From: an uncultured bacterium | GTDB taxonomy: Bacteria > Cyanobacteriota > Vampirovibrionia > Gastranaerophilales > Gastranaerophilaceae | Assembly: GCA_900554385.1 (NCBI GenBank) | Contig: USHE01000040.1 | Location: 1 to 12,657, forward strand | Direction: 5' to 3' | DNA: 12,657 nucleotides | Shown: in pieces, positions 5,714 to 12,230 of the stretch | Numbering within the stretch: position 1 is the stretch's first letter | Layout: each line of letters opens with the position of its first letter | Program-made: the position numbers and the translations under genes | The notes under the pieces: model-generated | What the model saw: the letters and a program-made list of their open reading frames with translations, nothing else | Told to the model about the DNA's origin: nothing | The model's database searches: none

Positions 5714-8572
5714 ATGGGAAATGAAAAAACTTTAATCTTAATAGACGGTCACGCATTGGCCTTTAGACAATATTTTGCACTGGAAAGAACGAACATGAAG
5801 ACGACAGATGGCACACCAACATGGGCTGTCTACGGCTTCTTTAAAGCCATATTCGACCTTTTAAAAAATACGAAACTTAAGGCTGACGCAATCGCTGTGG
5901 CTTTTGATGTAAGCCATCACACATTCAGAACCGAAAAATACGCCGAATACAAATCAAACAGAGAAGCGATGCCTGATCCGATGCGAGTTCAGATGGAACT
6001 TATTTATGAAGGATTAAGGGCATTTAACATCCCGATATATACAAAAGAAGGCTTTGAAGCAGATGATGTTATCGGAACTATCTCAAAAGAAGCTTGTGAA
6101 CTCGGACATAAAGTTCTTATCCTAACAGGGGATCAGGATGCATTTCAGCTTGTAGATAAAGAAGGCTGTATTAAGGTTATCCTTCCTGCAAGAGGCGAAC
6201 TTATTGAATACAACTGGAATACTATCTACGATAAATTAGGAGTCTATCCGGATCAGGTAATTGACTATAAGGCACTCAGAGGGGATACTTCAGACTGTAT
6301 TCCGGGGATAAAAGGGATTGGCGAGAAAATGGCGCAGAAACTTCTTTCCAGATACTACACACTGGAAGAAGTCTTGGAGCATTGCGAAGAAATTCCGGAA
6401 AAAGCTTTAAAAGCCAAAATATGCTCCGGCAAAGAAGATGCCCTTCTCAGCCAGTATCTTGCAACAATTGTAAGAAATCTTGACGTGAATTTTGACTTTA
6501 ATAACACGGTTGTAGAACTTCCCGACATAAAAAAAGTTACAGAATTTTTGAAAACGATGCAATTCTACAGTTTCATAAAAAATATAAATGAAATTCTTAC
6601 ATCATTTAACAAAGATGCAGTGCTTATTAACAGCGAACTACCACCTCAAGCAGCTGAAAACGGTCAATTACAGCTCGGTATCTTTACACAGGCTGTACAG
6701 GCAGAAATTAACAAATCAAACACAACTTCACTTAATTATTCTCAAAAACTTATCACAGACAGCGAAGATTTTGAACAACTGCTTGCTAAACTACAACAAC
6801 ATACAGCAGCAGCGTTTGATATAAAAGCAGATATAAAAAGTGCGATTGATAACAATATAATTGGCATAACACTGGCGGTAAACAACTGTTTAAATGCAAA
6901 TGACAATTTAACAATTACAGGCAATGAAAAAAATGAAATTTTTTATATACCGCTGCTACATACAACTTTACAAAATCAATTGAATTCCAGCTATGTACTG
7001 CAAAAACTTAAACCATTTTTTGAAAATGAAAATGTCAAAAAAATAACGTACGATTCCAAAACAAAATATAATATCTTAAGAACGCATGGAATAAATATCA
7101 CAGGAATAAAGTTTGACGTATTACTTGCAAGCTACATAAAAAATCCGTCAAGAAAACATGAACTTGATGTTCAAAGTATGGAACATCTTGAGCATGCAAT
7201 CTGCGAATTTGCACCATTTGAAAAAGACAAGAAAAAGCGGATAAAATTTGAAAATGCAGATATAAACAACGCATTAAGCTGTACAGCTGATGAAACCGCC
7301 ACCGTAATAGACTTAACAAAATTTTGGTTGGAAAAACTTGACAGCGACGAATTAAAAGTGCTTTATGATATTGAAATGCCTATAGCAAAAGTTCTTGCAG
7401 ATATGGAATTTGATGGAGTGTGTGTAGACACAGGCTATCTCGCACAGCTTTCAAAAAGCATGGAACATACTTTGCATAAACTTGAACGCAAAATTTATGA
7501 TGAAGCAGACTGCGGGTTTAACATAAATTCACCGCGTCAGGTTGGCGAAATTCTGTTTGAAAAAATGGGGCTAAAAAGTAAGAAAAAACGCGTAAGAGGA
7601 CATTATTCGACAAGTGCGGAAATTTTGGAAGAACTAGCTCCGGACTATAACATTGCACGTCTTATTCTTGAATACAGAAAATATTCTAAATTAAAATCAA
7701 CGTATACAGATGCCCTGCCCGCATTGATAGATAAAGATGGCAGAATACATACAACATATAATCAGACAATCACTGCAACAGGACGTTTGTCTTCTTCAAA
7801 TCCTAATTTGCAGAATATACCTATAAGAACTGAAGAAGGCAACAAAATCAGAACGGCGTTTGTTCCGGAAAACAAATCAAAATTTGTAATTTTATCAGCA
7901 GATTATTCACAGATTGAACTCCGACTTCTTGCTCACATTTCAAAAGACAAACATCTTATTGAAGCCTTTAAATCAGGAATAGATGTACATACACTTACTG
8001 CATCAAAAGTTTTTGAAGTTTCTATAGAAGAAGTCACAAAAGAAATGCGCTATAAAGCTAAAGCCGTCAACTTTGGAATAATCTACGGTCAAAGTAAATA
8101 CGGTCTGGCAAAAGCTCTTGGTATTTCAAACAGTGAAGCTGAAAATTTTATAAATAAATATTTTGCCTCATACCCAAAAATAAAAGCCTATATGGAAGCT
8201 ACTGTAAAAAGAGCAGAAATTGACGGTTATGTCGAAACGATTTTTGGAAGAAAAAGATATTTAAAAGATGAATTGGAAAGCTCTAATGCAATGATTAGAG
8301 AATTTGCAAAACGTGCAGCTATAAACCAGCCAATGCAAGGCACAGCTGCAGATTTAATAAAAATTGCAATGATTGATTTTGCAAAAAAATTGAGAGAGAA
8401 CAATTTAAAATCAAAAATGATTATACAGGTTCACGATGAACTTGTCGTTGAAGTCGCAAAAGAAGAACTGGAAACAGTTAAAGCTTTAATTCGTGAAGCA
8501 ATGGAACTAAACCAGCCGCTGGAAGTTCCGCTTGTTGTCGATATAAATACGGGTGACACATGGAAAGAATAA
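5714..8572 (+). CDS. polA: DNA polymerase I, with degenerate proofreading domain
   Basis: The 952-residue protein is a complete family A polymerase. The 5'-nuclease domain (about 1-295) keeps its metal-binding acids, seen in FEADDVIGT (114-122), LTGDQDAF (137-144) and RGDTSDCIPGIKG (189-201). The polymerase domain has motif A SADYSQIELR (728-737), motif B RYKAKAVNFGIIYG (779-792) and motif C QVHDELV (905-911). Between them lies a 3'-exonuclease-like domain (about 345-535) that has lost its catalytic residues: FDIK replaces the usual DxE, Asn453 replaces the NxxxD aspartate, and Cys523/Glu527 replace the YxxxD pair. Residues about 300-345 form a Gln/Asn-rich linker longer than usual. Its roles are Okazaki-fragment processing and repair gap filling. 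AGGA lies before the ATG, and it is probably co-transcribed with clpX. The last 13 bases overlap the next gene. Confidence 0.96.
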   Translation: MGNEKTLILIDGHALAFRQYFALERTNMKTTDGTPTWAVYGFFKAIFDLLKNTKLKADAIAVAFDVSHHTFRTEKYAEYKSNREAMPDPMRVQMELIYEGLRAFNIPIYTKEGFEADDVIGTISKEACELGHKVLILTGDQDAFQLVDKEGCIKVILPARGELIEYNWNTIYDKLGVYPDQVIDYKALRGDTSDCIPGIKGIGEKMAQKLLSRYYTLEEVLEHCEEIPEKALKAKICSGKEDALLSQYLATIVRNLDVNFDFNNTVVELPDIKKVTEFLKTMQFYSFIKNINEILTSFNKDAVLINSELPPQAAENGQLQLGIFTQAVQAEINKSNTTSLNYSQKLITDSEDFEQLLAKLQQHTAAAFDIKADIKSAIDNNIIGITLAVNNCLNANDNLTITGNEKNEIFYIPLLHTTLQNQLNSSYVLQKLKPFFENENVKKITYDSKTKYNILRTHGINITGIKFDVLLASYIKNPSRKHELDVQSMEHLEHAICEFAPFEKDKKKRIKFENADINNALSCTADETATVIDLTKFWLEKLDSDELKVLYDIEMPIAKVLADMEFDGVCVDTGYLAQLSKSMEHTLHKLERKIYDEADCGFNINSPRQVGEILFEKMGLKSKKKRVRGHYSTSAEILEELAPDYNIARLILEYRKYSKLKSTYTDALPALIDKDGRIHTTYNQTITATGRLSSSNPNLQNIPIRTEEGNKIRTAFVPENKSKFVILSADYSQIELRLLAHISKDKHLIEAFKSGIDVHTLTASKVFEVSIEEVTKEMRYKAKAVNFGIIYGQSKYGLAKALGISNSEAENFINKYFASYPKIKAYMEATVKRAEIDGYVETIFGRKRYLKDELESSNAMIREFAKRAAINQPMQGTAADLIKIAMIDFAKKLRENNLKSKMIIQVHDELVVEVAKEELETVKALIREAMELNQPLEVPLVVDINTGDTWKE

Positions 8573-8988
8573 AATATTTATTTATAATTTTTATGACAAT
8601 TCTATTATCAGGATTTGGGAATTATGCATTTTCAGAAGATTTACCCGTGACAGAACTGGTAACCCCTCAAAGTGTGGAATTCGAAACTTGTACAAAACAA
8701 TATAACCTGCCTCCGGAAAAATTGTATTATCTTACGGCTGGTGCAATTAATGCAAATAGGTTTCAAGTACAGGAAATCCAATCCAAAACAGGATATATTC
8801 TGTTCAAAGCTGCCGGGAAAGAGTTTCTTGCAAGTGTAATAAAACTCGGAACACAAAAAAGTATGCTAAAAATAACTCCAACAGACGGGAATTATTATTT
8901 TGCACCGGGAATTGTTCTGAATACATTTAAATACATTGACCTAAATATTTCGGCTCCGCTAACCCAAATTAAGCCAGTAAACAACTAA
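8560..8988 (+). CDS. Small secreted protein of unknown function
   Basis: I do not recognise the family of this 142-residue protein. Residues 1-25 look like a Sec signal peptide: a basic start (MERIK), a hydrophobic core (YLFIIFMTILL) and a likely cut after YAFS. No lipobox cysteine is present, so the mature form of about 117 residues should be periplasmic or secreted. The mature part alternates short polar and hydrophobic stretches (VQEIQSKTGYILFKAAGK, then KSMLKITPTDGNYYF), suggesting a small beta-rich domain. It holds one cysteine at about position 44. The ATG lies inside the polA end (13-base overlap), with GGGTGA four bases before it as a possible ribosome site, so translation is probably coupled to polA. 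Signal sequence, in-frame length and tight packing argue that it is a real gene. Its stop overlaps that of convergent tlyA. Confidence 0.75.
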   Translation: MERIKYLFIIFMTILLSGFGNYAFSEDLPVTELVTPQSVEFETCTKQYNLPPEKLYYLTAGAINANRFQVQEIQSKTGYILFKAAGKEFLASVIKLGTQKSMLKITPTDGNYYFAPGIVLNTFKYIDLNISAPLTQIKPVNN

Positions 8989-9794
8989 TTCAAAGTTTCA
9001 AACGCAGTATTAACGATATCTGAAACTTCAATATCAATGCTTTCTTTTTCCGTAGAAAGCCAGATGAGATATTCAATATTTCCCGATGGACCTTTTATTG
9101 AAGAAAAAGTAAGCCCCTTGACACTATAACCGAGATTTAGGGCAAAATTAACAACATTTTCGATAACTTCTTCATGAGTTTTTTTACTGCGAACAACCCC
9201 GCCTTTTTCAACCTTTTCTTTTCCTGCTTCAAACTGAGGTTTTATTAGACAAATCATTTCATGAAAATCAGGTTTCAAGAGTTTTTTTAGATTTTCCAAA
9301 ACCATAGTGAGTGAAATAAATGACAAATCACTTACAAGTAAATCGGCAACAGGCTCAGATTCGGCATAGATATCCGAAATTTCACAAATTTTTAAATTAG
9401 TACGTTCTATAGCCTTAACTCTATTATCTGAACGGATTTTCCAATCCAATTGACCGTAACCTACATCAACGGCATAAACAAATTCTGCTCCGTTCTGTAA
9501 AAGACAGTCAGTAAATCCACCGGTAGACGCCCCGGCATCAAAACAAATTCTGCCCGAAACTTCAACAGGGAAAGTATCGAGAGCTTTTTTAAGTTTAAAA
9601 CCTCCTCTTGACACAAATGGCATTGATTTTACGACGATTTCGTATTCTTTATCCGGTGAAATTTGAAAGCCCGCTTTCGTAATGTATTCATCGTTAATCT
9701 TAACATGTCCGGCTAAAATTGCAGAGGAAGCCTTACTTTTGGTTTCAAAATACCCTAAATCTACAAGATATTTATCAAGTCTTTCTTTTTTCAT
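8985..9794 (-). CDS. tlyA: TlyA family rRNA 2'-O-methyltransferase / hemolysin-like protein
   Basis: The 269 residues match the TlyA family in length and order. An S4 RNA-binding domain covers about 3-58 (ERLDKYL, then the turn AGHVKIND). An RrmJ/FtsJ-type methyltransferase domain follows, with the S-adenosylmethionine loop DAGASTGGFT at 86-95. Candidate catalytic residues of the K-D-K-E set are Lys67 in RGGFKL, Asp156 in SDLSF and Lys185 in LIKPQFE. Family members methylate ribose in rRNA and affect capreomycin sensitivity in mycobacteria. Reported haemolytic activity is a secondary property and should not be assumed here. The start codon overlaps the tatD stop (ATGA), with AAAGG about ten bases upstream inside tatD. 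Its TAG stop overlaps the TAA of the convergent gene, and no terminator hairpin is seen. Confidence 0.93.
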   Translation of the reverse strand: MKKERLDKYLVDLGYFETKSKASSAILAGHVKINDEYITKAGFQISPDKEYEIVVKSMPFVSRGGFKLKKALDTFPVEVSGRICFDAGASTGGFTDCLLQNGAEFVYAVDVGYGQLDWKIRSDNRVKAIERTNLKICEISDIYAESEPVADLLVSDLSFISLTMVLENLKKLLKPDFHEMICLIKPQFEAGKEKVEKGGVVRSKKTHEEVIENVVNFALNLGYSVKGLTFSSIKGPSGNIEYLIWLSTEKESIDIEVSDIVNTAFETLN

Positions 9795-10561
9795 AAACCA
9801 TAAACCTTTCGAGCATTTTCAGATGTAGCAATAGCAACATCTTCATAAGTAATCCCGCGAATTTTAGCAATTTCTTCAGCCACAAACTTAACGTAAGCCG
9901 GCTGATTTTCTTTACCGCGATACGGAACAGGTGTTAAATACGGGGCATCAGTTTCCAATAAGAGTCTATCTAACGGAATATCAAGTGCTACTTCCTTCAT
10001 CTTAACCGCATTTTTAAAGGTTACAACTCCGCCTAAAGCCAAATACCAACCCTCTTTTATGCATTCTCTTGCAAACTCAACACTTCCTGAAAAACAATGC
10101 ATAACAACCGAAGAACCTTTATTATACTCTTTTAGGATATCAAAAGAATCTTTATGCGCTTCTCTATCATGAACACATATTGGCAAACTTAATTCATTTG
10201 CAAGTCTAATCTGCTTTATAAAAATTTCCTTTTGCAAATCATTAAAACTTTTATCCCAGTAATAATCCAAGCCAATTTCACCAATACCGACGATTTTGTT
10301 AGATTTAGAATATTTTTTTATTTTATCTATTAACCCATCATCCCAGTCCTTAGCCTCAGACGGATGAACCCCAAGAAGCCCGTATAATTCATCATGCGCA
10401 ATAACAAGTTCAAAAATTTTATCAACATCTTTCGGATAAGCGCAAGGAACAATAATCTCTCTAACTCCGGCATCAGAAGCTTTTTTTAGAACTTCCTCAA
10501 GAGCTAAACCTTCAATCATATCAACATGTGAATGCGTATCAATTAAAAATGTTTCATTCAT
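9791..10561 (-). CDS. tatD: TatD family metal-dependent hydrolase (DNase)
   Basis: The 256-residue protein is a complete TatD-type amidohydrolase-fold enzyme. Metal ligands are visible in the usual places: His10 and His12 in DTHSHVD, Glu95 in GIGEIGLDYYW, His131 in CVHDREAH, His155 in VMHCFSGS and Asp205 in LETDAPYLTP. Family members are cytoplasmic metal-dependent nucleases with 3'-5' exonuclease activity linked to DNA repair. The YcfH/YabD branch, which this resembles, is less well understood. It heads a two-gene leftward unit with tlyA (4-base overlap), suggesting nucleic acid upkeep as a shared theme. No Shine-Dalgarno precedes the ATG. Instead an extended -10 box ends exactly 7 bases upstream, so the mRNA is predicted to begin at the start codon. 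Confidence 0.93.
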   Translation of the reverse strand: MNETFLIDTHSHVDMIEGLALEEVLKKASDAGVREIIVPCAYPKDVDKIFELVIAHDELYGLLGVHPSEAKDWDDGLIDKIKKYSKSNKIVGIGEIGLDYYWDKSFNDLQKEIFIKQIRLANELSLPICVHDREAHKDSFDILKEYNKGSSVVMHCFSGSVEFARECIKEGWYLALGGVVTFKNAVKMKEVALDIPLDRLLLETDAPYLTPVPYRGKENQPAYVKFVAEEIAKIRGITYEDVAIATSENARKVYGL

Positions 10562-10567
10562 ACAATA

Positions 10568-10576
10568 ATTATACCA
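10568..10576 (-). promoter_or_regulatory. Extended -10 promoter of tatD-tlyA, predicted leaderless
   Basis: On the minus strand TGG-TATAAT runs from 10576 to 10568, a perfect extended -10. No good -35 box is present at 16-18 bases. Six bases separate the hexamer from the ATG at 10561, so +1 falls on the A of the start codon. The region mirrors the gatD promoter: ATTATACCA here and TGATATAAT there are inverted copies with one mismatch. Confidence 0.65.
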
Positions 10577-10590
10577 CGGCTAAAAATTTG

Positions 10591-10599
10591 TGATATAAT
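10591..10599 (+). promoter_or_regulatory. Extended -10 promoter of gatD, predicted leaderless or nearly so
   Basis: TGA-TATAAT occupies 10591-10599. Eight bases separate it from the ATG at 10608, so a start at 10606-10608 leaves a leader of 0-2 bases. No -35 match is found, and no Shine-Dalgarno is possible. The sequence where a -35 contact would fall (about 10571-10576) is the -10 region of the opposite tatD promoter, so polymerases on the two promoters would probably exclude each other. Confidence 0.6.
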
Positions 10600-10607
10600 C
10601 AGCTTGT

Positions 10608-11342
10608 ATGGAAGAAAGAGAATTAAAAATATCTATAGCACACCTTTATCCTGAATTATTAAACTTATACGGAGATATCGGGAATATTATCGCACTAAAA
10701 AAACGCTGCGAATGGCGAGGAATACAAGTAGAAATTGACAATATTCACTCGGGCGATGATATAAAAGAGCATGACCTGTATTTTATAGGCGGGGGACAAG
10801 ATAAACAACAAGAAGATGTTGCCAATGAACTTTTTACACACAAATGGTTTTTAATGAAAGAACGTGACAGAGGAGCAGTTTTTCTTGGAATTTGCGGGGG
10901 ATATCAGCTTTTCGGACACTATTACCAACCACATGACAAAGAAAAATTAAAAGGTATAAGCCTTTTAGATGCATTCACGGTTGCAGGAAACTCTCGTTTT
11001 ATCGGAAATGTAACAGCAAAAACAGATTTTTTAACTCCTGAAACTCTTGTTGGCTTTGAAAACCACAGCGGTTTAACCTATATTCAGGGCGAAACAATGC
11101 CGCTTGCGAAAATCTCAACAGGCAACGGAAATAACGGAGAAGACGGGACAGAAGGCGCTCGTTATAAAAATGTATTTGGAACATATCTTCATGGTTCTTT
11201 ACTGCCCAAAAACCCTCATTTTACAGACTATTTAATAGAACTGGCTTTAGAAAAAAGGTACGGGCAGAAAATTCCGCTAAAACTTCTCGATGACAAACTT
11301 GAAATGTCAACACACTGTTCTTTAATAAACAAAGCGTATTAA
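10608..11342 (+). CDS. gatD: Type 1 glutamine amidotransferase, lipid II isoglutaminyl synthase subunit GatD-like
   Basis: The 244 residues agree with GatD in length and in characteristic blocks from start to end: LNLYGDIGNIIAL (18-30), YFIGGGQDKQ (58-67), GICGGYQ (94-100) with nucleophile Cys96, VGFENHSG (148-155), GNGNNGEDGTEG (172-183) and GTYLHGSLLPKN (191-202) with catalytic His195. Arg130 in NSRFIG is a candidate for the glutamine-binding arginine. GatD releases ammonia from glutamine and passes it to MurT, which amidates D-Glu of the lipid II stem peptide to D-isoglutamine; the complex is cytoplasmic. A MurT gene usually sits beside gatD, but none is present within the window on either side. 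A related CobB/CobQ-type amidotransferase role is possible but fits the motifs less well. The gene is alone in its unit: divergent from tatD, and followed after 37 bases by mlaE with its own promoter. Confidence 0.85.
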   Translation: MEERELKISIAHLYPELLNLYGDIGNIIALKKRCEWRGIQVEIDNIHSGDDIKEHDLYFIGGGQDKQQEDVANELFTHKWFLMKERDRGAVFLGICGGYQLFGHYYQPHDKEKLKGISLLDAFTVAGNSRFIGNVTAKTDFLTPETLVGFENHSGLTYIQGETMPLAKISTGNGNNGEDGTEGARYKNVFGTYLHGSLLPKNPHFTDYLIELALEKRYGQKIPLKLLDDKLEMSTHCSLINKAY

Positions 11343-11343
11343 A

Positions 11344-11373
11344 TTGACTTAAATTAATAATTTCAGGTATAAT
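11344..11373 (+). promoter_or_regulatory. Promoter of mlaE-mlaF, predicted leaderless
   Basis: TTGACT (11344-11349), two bases after the gatD stop, and a perfect TATAAT (11368-11373) are separated by 18 bases. Six bases follow the hexamer before the ATG at 11380, so transcription should begin on the start codon. The 37-base gap has no Shine-Dalgarno sequence at a usable distance. Confidence 0.7.
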
Positions 11374-11379
11374 AAAAGA

Positions 11380-12189
11380 ATGGGAACTTTAAGTAAATAT
11401 TTACGGCAATCCGCAACATATAAGATTTTTAAGGGTATATCAGCAGAACTTGCAGATTTTCTGGATACACTCGGAGAAATTTCAAAAAACGGAATAAAAA
11501 CTCTTATTTATATCTTAAAAGGACAAATTGACCGGAAAGAATTACTTGAACAATGCAGCCGTTTCGGCGTATCTTCATTACCGATTACGTTATCAATTGT
11601 AGGCATGACATCAATTATTGTAGCCTCACAAGTTGCATCAGAAATGGTTAAACAGGGCGGCGGACATTTTGTAGGATTAATGATGACTATGCTTATAGTA
11701 CGTGAGGTTGGTGCTATAATGTCAGGGTTTGCAATTATTTCGATGATTGGATCTTCTCTTGCATCAGAACTTGCAACTATGCGGGTAACAGAACAAATTG
11801 ATGCGCTGAATGTTCTGAAAGTTGATCCCTTAAGATATCTATTTGTACCGAGGGTTTTATCGGGACTGTTAATGATGCCTGTCGTGGTTATTCTTGCCTC
11901 AATAGCAGGAGTTCTTGCGGGTGCTGTAACAACCACACTAACTACAGATTTAGGCTACCGTGCATATTTTGATTCAGCGTGGCTTGGCTTATATATGAAG
12001 GATTTGGGTGTATGTTTATTAAAATCCATATTCTTTGGCGGAACTATTTCGCTTATAAGCTGTGCATGCGGATACACAGCCTCCGGCGGAGCAAAAGGCG
12101 TCGGACTTGCTACAACAAAAGCCGTTGTCTGGTCTTTTGTCGCAATTGTAATATGGGATATGATTTTTGCAATAACATTTTTCTTTTAA
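11380..12189 (+). CDS. mlaE: MlaE family lipid ABC transporter permease
   Basis: The 269-residue membrane protein is a full-length MlaE/TGD1-type permease. An amphipathic N-terminal region (about 20-60) precedes the first hydrophobic segments at about 68-88 and 97-125. The family signature REVG (108-111) followed by SELATMRVTEQIDAL (129-143) is clear. Further membrane segments lie at about 155-185, 208-232 and 245-268. In E. coli MlaE is the inner-membrane permease moving phospholipids between inner and outer membranes; in chloroplasts TGD1 imports lipid. Its presence supports a diderm envelope. The ATPase gene mlaF follows after 41 bases; a substrate-binding MlaD would be expected beyond the window. 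There is no Shine-Dalgarno and a promoter abuts the ATG. The start is supported because the N-terminal helix of the family is present in full. Confidence 0.94.
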   Translation: MGTLSKYLRQSATYKIFKGISAELADFLDTLGEISKNGIKTLIYILKGQIDRKELLEQCSRFGVSSLPITLSIVGMTSIIVASQVASEMVKQGGGHFVGLMMTMLIVREVGAIMSGFAIISMIGSSLASELATMRVTEQIDALNVLKVDPLRYLFVPRVLSGLLMMPVVVILASIAGVLAGAVTTTLTTDLGYRAYFDSAWLGLYMKDLGVCLLKSIFFGGTISLISCACGYTASGGAKGVGLATTKAVVWSFVAIVIWDMIFAITFFF

Positions 12190-12201
12190 AAACCGTAATC
12201 C

Positions 12202-12213
12202 GCGGAATTCCGC
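12202..12213. repeat. Perfect 12-base palindrome between mlaE and mlaF
   Basis: GCGGAATTCCGC reads the same on both strands. It could fold as a GCGG/CCGC stem with an AATT loop, just ahead of the mlaF Shine-Dalgarno (AAAAGGA, 12216-12222). No T-run follows, so it is not an intrinsic terminator. It may be chance, a binding site, or a weak hairpin affecting mlaF translation. Confidence 0.35.
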
Positions 12214-12230
12214 AGAAAAGGACTTAATTT

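Noticed and set aside
6610..6830. Gln/Asn-rich stretch of polA as a sign of frameshift or inserted element
   Set aside because: The frame is continuous, flanking domains align well, and the stretch sits at the natural linker between the 5'-nuclease and exonuclease-like domains, where length varies.
8985..9794. Annotating tlyA as a haemolysin toxin
   Set aside because: The S4 plus RrmJ-type methyltransferase architecture supports an rRNA methyltransferase; no secretion signal or pore-forming feature is visible.
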